Positions 1 to 7,192 of a DNA stretch of 11,878 bases are shown here, piece by piece. The notes below the pieces were generated by a model. The model was not told the DNA's origin and searched no databases. It was given only the letters and a program-made list of their open reading frames with translations. The stretch lies in contig JBEIDK010000101.1 of NCBI GenBank assembly GCA_040383485.1, positions 1-11,878 on the forward strand, given 5' to 3'. Source of the stretch: JBEIDK01 sp040383485. Its GTDB lineage: Bacteria > Bacteroidota > Bacteroidia > UBA4408. Made by a program: the position numbers and the translations under genes. Position 1 is the stretch's first letter, and each line of letters starts with the position of its first letter.

Positions 1-1254
1 ATTATCAATGCGCATTCCAGCAACCCAACAAATTTCTTCACCTGAAACCATGACTTTAATTTTTTCTTTTTCAAACAATGGAATTTTATTATTTATAAAA
101 AAATCACTTAGTAATTTTTTATGATTCATTCCTAGCGGATAGAAATAGTCACCATTTCTCCAACTTCTAATTTTTATTGGAAACTTAAGGCTATCAAAAT
201 CAAAAAACGCAATATTTGGATTGCTCTCAATTTTGAATTCAGAATTTTTTGTAAAACATTCTACATGGAAGTCAACCATATGTTTTGTATCTTCAAATAT
301 GAATTCTTCTTTGAAAGTAGATTCATCAGTTTTTTTTTGAAATATAAGTTCCGACCTATTCTTAAGTACTTTATAAATTGAAGTTTCTAGAATAGAACCT
401 GTTTTAGAATATATAAATTTTTCAATTTCATATAAATCTATGTGGTCCGGTTTTAAAATCTGCTGTATCATCAAAGCAGGATGAGGAATATTATTTAAAG
501 AATTGAACTCTACTATAAAATTGTTTTCATTGTGCTCAATATTATTACTTAGCCATTCATTCATTAGCCAATCATTTAATTCTACTTCCTTCGAAACTAA
601 TTCTAAATTTTTCGAAATTAGATTTTGAGCATTTTCATTTATTTTTAAAATGCTCGGTATTAAATGATGTCTAATATTATTTCTGAGATAATCATCTTTT
701 GCGTTACTACTGTCTTCTACAAAACTCAAATCATTTGTTTTGGCATAATCTTCTATCTCTTTTCTATTTGCAAATATTATTGGTCGAAATATATTTACTC
801 TTTCTTTTCTAATGCCTCTCAAACCCTTTATTCCCGTGCCCCTTAGCATGTTTATAAAAACGGTTTCAACAGAATCGTTTTGGTTATGAGCAATAAAAAC
901 ATACCTGAATAAATGCTCATCAACCAGTTGTTGAAAATATTCGTAACGTAAATTTCTAGCAGCCTCTTGTATGCTTATATGATTTTTATGAGCATAAGTT
1001 TTGGTGTTAAAAGCCTTTGAAAAAATTCTAATATTATTTTTCTCTGCTAAATTTCTCACAAAGTTTTCATCTCTTTTTGACTCCTCATTTCTTAAAGAAA
1101 AATTACAATGAACCACAGAAAATTTTAGTCTCGATTTTATGCAAAGGTCAAACAATGTCATTGAATCTATGCCGCCACTAATAGCTAATAGATATTCATC
1201 ATTTGTATTAAGTATATTTTGATTTTGACTTTTAAAATCTTCTAACAAACTCAT
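1..1254 (-). CDS. tilS: tRNA(Ile)-lysidine synthase TilS, 3' end cut by window edge
   Basis: TilS uses ATP and lysine to convert C34 of the CAU anticodon of tRNA-Ile2 to lysidine, so that it reads AUA; it is normally essential and cytosolic. I translated 418 open codons from the ATG at 1254 to the window edge and found no internal stop. The PP-loop ATP-binding motif SGGIDS lies at residues 26-31. A second family motif, AHNQNDSVET, lies at about 122-131 and runs into an RGTGIKGL segment. DSSNAKDDYLRNNIR is at about 181-195. The C-terminal substrate-binding domain is recognisable by IRSWRNGDYFYPLGM and, near the edge, by ICWVAGMRID. Family members in this phylum have about 430-450 residues, so only the last few tens are missing. 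It lies 77 bp downstream of the transporter gene on the same strand and may share its transcript. Against E. coli TilS, the second motif has HN where HH is usual. Confidence 0.95.
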   Translation of the reverse strand, partial: MSLLEDFKSQNQNILNTNDEYLLAISGGIDSMTLFDLCIKSRLKFSVVHCNFSLRNEESKRDENFVRNLAEKNNIRIFSKAFNTKTYAHKNHISIQEAARNLRYEYFQQLVDEHLFRYVFIAHNQNDSVETVFINMLRGTGIKGLRGIRKERVNIFRPIIFANRKEIEDYAKTNDLSFVEDSSNAKDDYLRNNIRHHLIPSILKINENAQNLISKNLELVSKEVELNDWLMNEWLSNNIEHNENNFIVEFNSLNNIPHPALMIQQILKPDHIDLYEIEKFIYSKTGSILETSIYKVLKNRSELIFQKKTDESTFKEEFIFEDTKHMVDFHVECFTKNSEFKIESNPNIAFFDFDSLKFPIKIRSWRNGDYFYPLGMNHKKLLSDFFINNKIPLFEKEKIKVMVSGEEICWVAGMRIDN

Positions 1255-1278
1255 TTTTCAAACCTAAATAAAATAATG

Positions 1279-1306
1279 ATTAGTCTGATTAAATAGTTAG
1301 ACTTAT
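1279..1306 (-). terminator. weak hairpin between transporter and tilS
   Basis: The arms ATTAGTCTGA (1279-1288) and TTAGACTTAT (1297-1306) are complementary at 8 of 10 positions, with an 8-nt loop. On the minus strand the hairpin starts 26 nt after the transporter stop codon and is followed by a T-rich but interrupted tract. It could partly terminate transporter transcription before tilS. The stem is AT-rich and imperfect, so chance is a serious alternative. Confidence 0.22.
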
Positions 1307-1331
1307 TAGAGTTAAATGATAAATTGGAATA

Positions 1332-2285
1332 TTAAAAGTAGGTAAGAAGTTCATCCTGCCAAACAAGCAAGCCAACACCTACCAAAGAGGCGAGTACTCC
1401 TAAAACGGCTTTTACACTAATTTTTTTCTTGTAATAAAAATAACCAATTACTAAAGTAAACATTGGTACCGTTGCAAAAATTGTTTGAGCAACGGCAACG
1501 TTTATTTTCATGATGGCGAGCATTGCAAAAGTCAGAGCAAATGTTGGATTAAATATTGTTCCAAATAGTGCATTTTTGAGGCCATCATTAACTGTAGTTA
1601 CATTTTTTATTACCACTTTTATTTTACCAGAAATAAGAGTTAGAGTAATAAGAAATAATCCTGAAACAAATAATCTAATAAACGTAGCTGAAAAAGGGCC
1701 AACCAATTGCCCTGATAGTTTTTGTTCATTAATGCCTAGCTTTCCGAAGGCAAGCGCTATTCCATGGCAAGCAGATGCAAGCAGACCAAAAAGTATACCT
1801 TTTGAAATAGAGCCAAAGCCATGATCCGGTATTGCATTTCTTTCTGAGCGGCCTAAACTAATTGTCATTACACCAACAATAGTGATAAGCATACCAATAA
1901 TACCAAAAACATTAACGTGTTCATCTATTAAAATAATTCCGGCAATAAGCGCCGATGCTGGTGAAAATGTTGTTAGCATTAAAGCTTGTTGAGGCCCTAA
2001 TATTGAAAAACTCTTAAAGCTTAAGTAATCACCAACTACTAATGAAAGTACTCCTGAAACTCCTAAATAAAACCATGCAATAGAATATTCAAAAGAAAAT
2101 AGATGTATAAAATTTGAGGAATCATAAAATAGCGCAATAAAAGAAAGTAAAATTGTTGCAATAAATAAACGCAAATGGTTCATGCTGTTTATATCCATTT
2201 GCCTTGATGCTATGGTTAAAGGGAAGGCTCCTATTGACCAACACAACGCTGCACCAAATGCAAAAAAGTACCCAATTGACATCAT
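1332..2285 (-). CDS. EamA/DMT-superfamily inner-membrane transporter
   Basis: This is a drug/metabolite transporter superfamily protein of 317 residues from the chosen start, a normal length for a protein with two EamA repeats and ten helices. From the ATG at 2285, the first EamA repeat spans about residues 4-144, with hydrophobic segments starting at IGYFFAFGAALCWSIGAF. The second spans about 162-310, starting at GILFGLLASACHGIALAFG. A short charged loop (GRSERNAIPDHGFG) separates them, and a YYKKK turn precedes the last helix. The frame stays open upstream to a TTG at 2363, but that adds 26 mostly polar residues with no ATG; I chose 2285 because helix 1 then begins right after the start. 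A second ATG follows at once at 2282. The substrate cannot be told from sequence: the family exports amino acids, metabolites or nucleotide sugars. It is divergent from the peptidase gene and upstream of tilS. Confidence 0.88.
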   Translation of the reverse strand: MMSIGYFFAFGAALCWSIGAFPLTIASRQMDINSMNHLRLFIATILLSFIALFYDSSNFIHLFSFEYSIAWFYLGVSGVLSLVVGDYLSFKSFSILGPQQALMLTTFSPASALIAGIILIDEHVNVFGIIGMLITIVGVMTISLGRSERNAIPDHGFGSISKGILFGLLASACHGIALAFGKLGINEQKLSGQLVGPFSATFIRLFVSGLFLITLTLISGKIKVVIKNVTTVNDGLKNALFGTIFNPTFALTFAMLAIMKINVAVAQTIFATVPMFTLVIGYFYYKKKISVKAVLGVLASLVGVGLLVWQDELLTYF

Positions 2286-2557
2286 ATATTCACTTTGAGC
2301 GGCCAATATATTACAATTATTAATGGCACTTTTTATTTTATGGGAAATAACTTGACTCCCCAAAAACTATTGAACAATTGTTTTGTCGAAAATAAAAATA
2401 CAACTTTAATGTAATTATGCCTCAAGCATCATATTTTACTGACTTTTCCGTAATAATAAAATCTCGACTTTTCGGATTTGTCTAAACCGTAAAAATGTAA
2501 TTCAAATGAATTGAGTTTTAATATTATCATTGTATTTATAAACAACTTAAATTAATA
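2286..2557. other. divergent intergenic region between transporter and M13 peptidase
   Basis: This AT-rich 272-bp stretch must hold the promoters of both divergent genes. No small gene is convincing. A TATCATTG at 2525-2532 is one mismatch from the Bacteroidota -7 consensus TAnnTTTG and lies 25 bp before the peptidase ATG, but no TTG sits at the right distance upstream. On the minus strand, TAAAGTTG near 2401-2408 is likewise one mismatch off. The region also holds a near-perfect direct repeat (2441-2450 and 2466-2475) and a short palindrome (2499-2512), described under findings. Confidence 0.5.
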
Positions 2558-4597
2558 ATGAAAATTTACAATTATTTACTTGGAATAGCTTTTGTTGCAA
2601 TTTTAGCATCGTGTGGCGCACCCAAAAAAGAAGGTACCGAAATGGGCGTAGGAATTGATATAAAAAATATTGATACCACTGTTAGACCACAAGACGATTT
2701 TTACAAATATGCCAATGGCAACTGGCTAAAAAATAACCCAGTGCCATCTACTGAAAGCCGCTGGGGCAGTTTCTCAATTTTGAACGAAGACAACATAAAG
2801 AAGTTACGTGAAATTTTAGATGAGACAGCTAAAAAGAAAAACGCCCAAGGTACCAATGCGCAAAAAATAGGCGACTATTATTATGCTGCAATGGATTCAG
2901 CTAAAAAGAATGCAGAAGGTGTGAAGCCACTTAGTGCGGAATTAGAATTGATTCAAAACATTAAAACTACTTCTGATTTAATGAAAGTAATTGCACAACT
3001 TCAACTTGAAGGAACTCGTGCATTATTTGTTACCTACGTTGGTCAAGACCCAAAAATTAGTGACCAAAACATTGCACAGTCAAACCAAAGCGGACTAGGC
3101 CTACCTGACCGTGATTATTATACAAAAACTGATGCTGATGCAAAGCAATTACAAACAGCATACAATGAACATTTAATTAAAATGTTTGAATTGCTTGGCG
3201 ATACCAAAGAGCAGGCAACAAAAAATGCCAAAACAGTTTATGCATTTGAACTACAATTAGCAAAAGCTAGTATGACAAATGTAGAATTGCGCAACATACA
3301 AGCACAGTATAACAAATGGTCAATTGCTGATTTAGAAAAAAAGTACCCAAATTTACAATGGCCATTATATTTAAATACTCTTGGTTTAAATGCTGCTAAG
3401 GAAATTATTGTTGGTCAGCCTAATTTCTTCAAACAAGCAGATGCAATGGTTAAATCTGTTTCACTTGACAATTGGAAAACTTATTTAAGATGGTGGTTAA
3501 TTAACTCAACAGCTGATAATTTAACAGATGAAATTTCAGCAGCTAATTTTGCTTTTAATGGTACAATCCTTAATGGGCAAAAAGAGCAAAAGCCAAGATG
3601 GAAAAGAGCATTGCAAGAAGTTGACCAAACTATTGGTGAGGCTTTAGGACAATTATTTGTAGAGAAGTATTTTAAGCCTGAAAGTAAAGCACGAGTAGAT
3701 GAAATGGTAAGCAACCTTATGACGGCTTACAAGCAAAGAATTGAACAGCTTGATTGGATGAGTGCCGAAACAAAAGAAAAAGCCAATAAAAAACTTACTA
3801 CCGTTATTCGTAAACTAGGTTACCCTGATAAGTGGAGAGATTATTCGACATTAGAAATAACAAAAGAGTCACATTACAAAAATGCAACAAATGCATTTAA
3901 GTTTGAGTTGAAAAGAAATTTTGCAAAACTTGATAAACCTGTAGATAAAATGGAGTGGTTAATGACACCTCCAACAGTTAATGCTTACTACCAACCTACT
4001 ACAAATGAAATTACTTTTCCGGCTGGTATTATGCAACCTCCATTCTTTTTTGCTGAGGCTGATGATGCCGTTAATTATGCAGGAATTGGAGCTGTTATAG
4101 GACATGAGCTAACACACGGATTCGATGACCAAGGATGTCAGTTTGATGAAATGGGCAACTTAAAAAATTGGTGGACAAGTGAAGATAGCTCAAAGTTTAG
4201 TGCAAAAACTAAAATGGTTGTAAATCAATATTCAAATTATGTTGCTATTGATAGCTTACACGTAAATGGAGAACTTACCTTAGGTGAAAACATTGCAGAT
4301 TTTGGAGGAATAATGATAGCATATCAAGCATTCAAAAAAACAAAACAAGGTCAAGGTAATGACAAGATTGGAGGCTTTACTCCCGACCAACGTTTCTTTT
4401 TAAGCTGGGCACAAATTTGGAGAACAAACTACACACCCGAAGCAATGAAAAAACAAGTGAATACCAATTCCCATTCTCCTGCTATGTTCCGTGCAAATGG
4501 TCCAATAAGTAACATGCAAGAATTTTATGATGCATTTGGAGTGAAGAAAGGTGACAAGATGTGGAGAGAAGAGAATGATAGAGCCAAAGTATGGTAG
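2558..4597 (+). CDS. M13 family zinc metallopeptidase (neprilysin/PepO-like) lipoprotein
   Basis: A 679-residue zinc endopeptidase of family M13, full length for bacterial members. Residues 1-18 form a lipoprotein signal peptide with lipobox LASC (16-19), so Cys19 should be lipidated. The M13 N-terminal helical domain covers about 40-430. The catalytic domain carries the substrate-binding motif NAYY (475-478), the zinc site HELTH (516-520, ligands H516 and H520, base E517) and GENIAD (576-581, third ligand E577, and D581). HSPAMFR near the C-terminus matches the conserved His and Arg segment, and the protein ends KVW, like the Trp-terminated M13 enzymes. All catalytic residues are present, so it is probably active on short peptides. 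Cys19 is followed by GAPKKEG rather than an acidic export signal, which suggests the periplasmic face of the envelope; that location is inferred. It is a single-gene transcript, with a strong terminator just after the stop. Confidence 0.96.
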   Translation: MKIYNYLLGIAFVAILASCGAPKKEGTEMGVGIDIKNIDTTVRPQDDFYKYANGNWLKNNPVPSTESRWGSFSILNEDNIKKLREILDETAKKKNAQGTNAQKIGDYYYAAMDSAKKNAEGVKPLSAELELIQNIKTTSDLMKVIAQLQLEGTRALFVTYVGQDPKISDQNIAQSNQSGLGLPDRDYYTKTDADAKQLQTAYNEHLIKMFELLGDTKEQATKNAKTVYAFELQLAKASMTNVELRNIQAQYNKWSIADLEKKYPNLQWPLYLNTLGLNAAKEIIVGQPNFFKQADAMVKSVSLDNWKTYLRWWLINSTADNLTDEISAANFAFNGTILNGQKEQKPRWKRALQEVDQTIGEALGQLFVEKYFKPESKARVDEMVSNLMTAYKQRIEQLDWMSAETKEKANKKLTTVIRKLGYPDKWRDYSTLEITKESHYKNATNAFKFELKRNFAKLDKPVDKMEWLMTPPTVNAYYQPTTNEITFPAGIMQPPFFFAEADDAVNYAGIGAVIGHELTHGFDDQGCQFDEMGNLKNWWTSEDSSKFSAKTKMVVNQYSNYVAIDSLHVNGELTLGENIADFGGIMIAYQAFKKTKQGQGNDKIGGFTPDQRFFLSWAQIWRTNYTPEAMKKQVNTNSHSPAMFRANGPISNMQEFYDAFGVKKGDKMWREENDRAKVW

Positions 4598-4619
4598 TAA
4601 TCGAAAAATATTTATTTTC

Positions 4620-4655
4620 AAAAAGCTGCGAAGAATTAATTGTTCGCAGCTTTTT
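4620..4655 (+). terminator. intrinsic terminator of the M13 peptidase gene
   Basis: A perfect 13-bp inverted repeat, with left arm 4620-4632 and right arm 4643-4655, has a GCTGCG/CGCAGC core, a 10-nt loop and a run of Ts on the 3' side. It begins 22 nt after the peptidase stop codon. The A-run on the left arm would also allow use from the other strand, but no minus-strand gene ends here. Confidence 0.9.
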
Positions 4656-4662
4656 GTTTTTA

Positions 4663-4723
4663 AACCCAGATTACGCGTTAGTGGTTTTGCGTTGTAATAG
4701 AATTTCTAATCGTAAGCTGGGTT
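4663..4723. repeat. 61-bp imperfect hairpin upstream of the TonB operon
   Basis: Left arm 4663-4681 pairs with right arm 4706-4723: a 7-bp AACCCAG/CTGGGTT end, one A·G mismatch, a 5-bp TTACG/CGTAA block, one bulged C, then five more pairs including a G·T wobble, around a 24-nt loop. A competing pairing inside it, ATTAC (4670-4674) with GTAAT (4694-4698), is mutually exclusive with the long stem. It is richer in G+C than its flanks. It follows the peptidase terminator by 7 bp and lies 73 bp before the receptor ATG. It could be a REP/MITE-like dispersed repeat or a leader-RNA structure. There is no second copy in this window. Confidence 0.5.
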
Positions 4724-4796
4724 AAATTCATAAATAATAAAACTAGAATACAATATTTTAGTATTTGTTACGTTTTAAAAACTCTTTTTTAGCAGG

Positions 4797-7187
4797 ATGA
4801 AAAAAATAGGTTTATTAATATGTATTTTTATTGTACAATTTTCTTTTGCACAAAAGAAAATAACTGTAAGTGGCTATATCGAGGATCAAACCAATAATGA
4901 AAAACTAATCGGAGCAGCAGCAGTCGATATCATTTCCAACAAAGGCACCACAAGCAACATCTACGGTTTCTATGGTTTAAGCATCGAAGCAAATATTCTA
5001 TTAGAAATTAAATTCTCCTACCTGGGCTACCAACCTAAAACTTTTCAAATAAAAGTAACCAAAGATACCATTATCAATTGCAAGCTAATTTCAAATACAG
5101 TTTTGAAAGAAGTAATTATTAGTGCAGCTAAACAAGAGCGTATTGAAGAAAAGACAGAAATGAGTCGAATTAACATTCCCATAGAAACAATAAAAAATAT
5201 TCCTGCCTTGTTCGGGGAAGTAGATGTACTAAAGGCATTACAACTTTTGCCAGGTGTACAAAAAGGCGGCGAGGGAACTACAGGATTATACGTTAGAGGC
5301 GGCGGCCCTGACCAAAATTTAATTTTGTTAGATGGTGTACCAATTTACAATCCTAATCATTTGTTCGGCTTTTTTTCTATTTTCAATGCTGACGCAATAA
5401 GCAATGTTGAATTAATAAAAGGTGGATTTCCTGCAAGATACGGAGGAAGGCTATCTTCTGTTATTGATATCACCATGAAAGATGGCGACAATCAAAATTA
5501 TCATGGTACATTCGGTATTGGATTAATCGCTTCACGTTTAACAGTCGAAGGTCCTATAGCCAAAGACAAAGCCAGTTTTATTATCTCAGGCCGCCGCACT
5601 TATATTGATATTTTAGCACAACCATTCATTAAAAAACAATCAGGTGGCGCTGGGGCAGGCATTTACTTTTACGATTTTAATGCAAAGTTGAATTGGCGTA
5701 TCAATGAAAAAAATAGATTGTTTTTAAGCGGATATACTGGTGATGATAAAGTTTATGGTGAATTTAAAGATGACTACAATTATGACAATCAAAAATACGC
5801 TTCATCAAATAAATTTGGATTAACATGGGGCAATAAAACAGCGGCATTAAGGTGGAATAATATTCTAACCAATAAACTATTTTTAAACACTTCTTTAACC
5901 TATACAAAGTACAGATATGAAATAAAAAACGATGTACAATCACAAAGAGATTCTGCTGGAATAAGAGTTGAAGACACAAAGTATTTGCAAAGAATATTTT
6001 CAGGAATTCAAGATTATGCAGGAAGAATAAACCTTGATTATAGACCAAATAATAATCACTTCATTAGGTTCGGAACCACATATATTTATCATATTTTTAG
6101 TCCTGGCTCGGTACAAACAAAAATAACTGCAAACACTGCAAAGCAAGATACAACAACAGGTGCAAGCCGATTATTTTCAAATGAAGCATCTTTATATATT
6201 GAAGATGATTGGAAAGTGTTTGATAAGTTTAGTATCAATGCCGGTTTGCATCAGGCATACTTTAATGTATCAGGAAAAAATTACTTTTCATTACAGCCAC
6301 GTATTTCTGCAAATTACCGATTGCCTTATGGTTGGGCATTAAAGGCCAGTTATGCAACAATGACTCAATACCTTCATTTACTAAGCAATCAAGGCATTGG
6401 TTTGCCAACCGACTTATGGGTGCCAGTTACTAATAAAATTTTGCCTCAACGCTCTGTGCAATACGCATTGGGTATTGCCCGCACGGTAGCCGACATTTAT
6501 GAATTTTCAGTTGAAGGGTATTATAAAGATATGTTTGATGTGATTGAATACAAAGAAGGGGTTAGTAATTTTGTAAGCAGCAATGATTGGGAAAATAGAG
6601 TGACCAGAGGTAAGGGTAAAAGTTTTGGTGGCGAAGTTTTTTTACAACGTAAATTTGGCAAAACTACTGGCTGGGTAGGTTATACTATTTCAAAAACAAC
6701 CCGTCAGTTCGATGAAAAAAACCTAGGAAAATGGTATGCTTATAAGTTTGACCGCCGTCATGACATTGGCATCACCATTCAGCATACCTTCAGTAAAGTT
6801 TTTGATATTGCAGCATCGTGGGTATATGGCACTGGCAATTCCATTTCATTACCAAGCCAATCTTATTCTGCTGCACCAGATTTTTTTACTCCATCCTTTG
6901 GTAGTTTTTTTGGAGGAGGCCCTCAAAACAATGAACAAACAATTAAGTATTACGAACAGTTGAATAATGTAAGAATGCGCGCATACCACAGAATGGATAT
7001 TGGATTTAATTTACACAAAGTTAAAAAGTTTGGTATTGCAACTTGGAACGTAAGTTTTTATAACGCCTATAACCGTCAAAATCCATATTTCTATTACCAA
7101 GGGTATAACGATGCTGGTAAGGAAAGAATTTTTCAAATAAGTTTATTTCCAGTGTTGCCATCACTTTCATATAATTTTAAATTTTAG
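4797..7187 (+). CDS. TonB-dependent outer-membrane receptor with carboxypeptidase-regulatory-like N-terminal domain
   Basis: A 796-residue outer-membrane active-transport channel driven by TonB-ExbBD. Residues 1-18 are a Sec signal peptide ending FSFA. Residues about 21-100 form a carboxypeptidase D regulatory-like beta-sandwich (VSGYIEDQ...GAAAVDI...GFYGLSI...FSYLGYQPK), typical of Bacteroidota receptors. A TonB-box-like stretch lies around 102-110. The plug (about 120-230) shows LPGVQKGGEG, YVRGGGPDQNLILLDGVPIY and GGFPARYGGRLSSVIDI. The rest is the beta-barrel, ending in SLSYNFKF with a C-terminal Phe as required for BAM-dependent insertion. The partner is a DUF4249 lipoprotein gene 5 bp downstream; there is no SusD homologue, so this is not a classical SusCD glycan system. 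A TAGTATTTG at 4759-4767 resembles a -7 element with one extra base, and AGCAGG abuts the ATG. The ligand is unknown. Confidence 0.95.
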   Translation: MKKIGLLICIFIVQFSFAQKKITVSGYIEDQTNNEKLIGAAAVDIISNKGTTSNIYGFYGLSIEANILLEIKFSYLGYQPKTFQIKVTKDTIINCKLISNTVLKEVIISAAKQERIEEKTEMSRINIPIETIKNIPALFGEVDVLKALQLLPGVQKGGEGTTGLYVRGGGPDQNLILLDGVPIYNPNHLFGFFSIFNADAISNVELIKGGFPARYGGRLSSVIDITMKDGDNQNYHGTFGIGLIASRLTVEGPIAKDKASFIISGRRTYIDILAQPFIKKQSGGAGAGIYFYDFNAKLNWRINEKNRLFLSGYTGDDKVYGEFKDDYNYDNQKYASSNKFGLTWGNKTAALRWNNILTNKLFLNTSLTYTKYRYEIKNDVQSQRDSAGIRVEDTKYLQRIFSGIQDYAGRINLDYRPNNNHFIRFGTTYIYHIFSPGSVQTKITANTAKQDTTTGASRLFSNEASLYIEDDWKVFDKFSINAGLHQAYFNVSGKNYFSLQPRISANYRLPYGWALKASYATMTQYLHLLSNQGIGLPTDLWVPVTNKILPQRSVQYALGIARTVADIYEFSVEGYYKDMFDVIEYKEGVSNFVSSNDWENRVTRGKGKSFGGEVFLQRKFGKTTGWVGYTISKTTRQFDEKNLGKWYAYKFDRRHDIGITIQHTFSKVFDIAASWVYGTGNSISLPSQSYSAAPDFFTPSFGSFFGGGPQNNEQTIKYYEQLNNVRMRAYHRMDIGFNLHKVKKFGIATWNVSFYNAYNRQNPYFYYQGYNDAGKERIFQISLFPVLPSLSYNFKF

Positions 7188-7192
7188 TATAT

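Noticed and set aside
664..846. 60-codon plus-strand frame rich in hydrophobic residues, as a small membrane protein
   Set aside because: It is antisense to the conserved middle of tilS; its Phe/Ile/Tyr richness comes from AT-rich complementary codons.
1..1254. Possible broken tilS, since only short open frames appear on the opposite strand here
   Set aside because: Codon-by-codon translation of the minus strand from 1254 to 1 shows no stop. The gene is intact as far as the window goes and is only cut by the edge.
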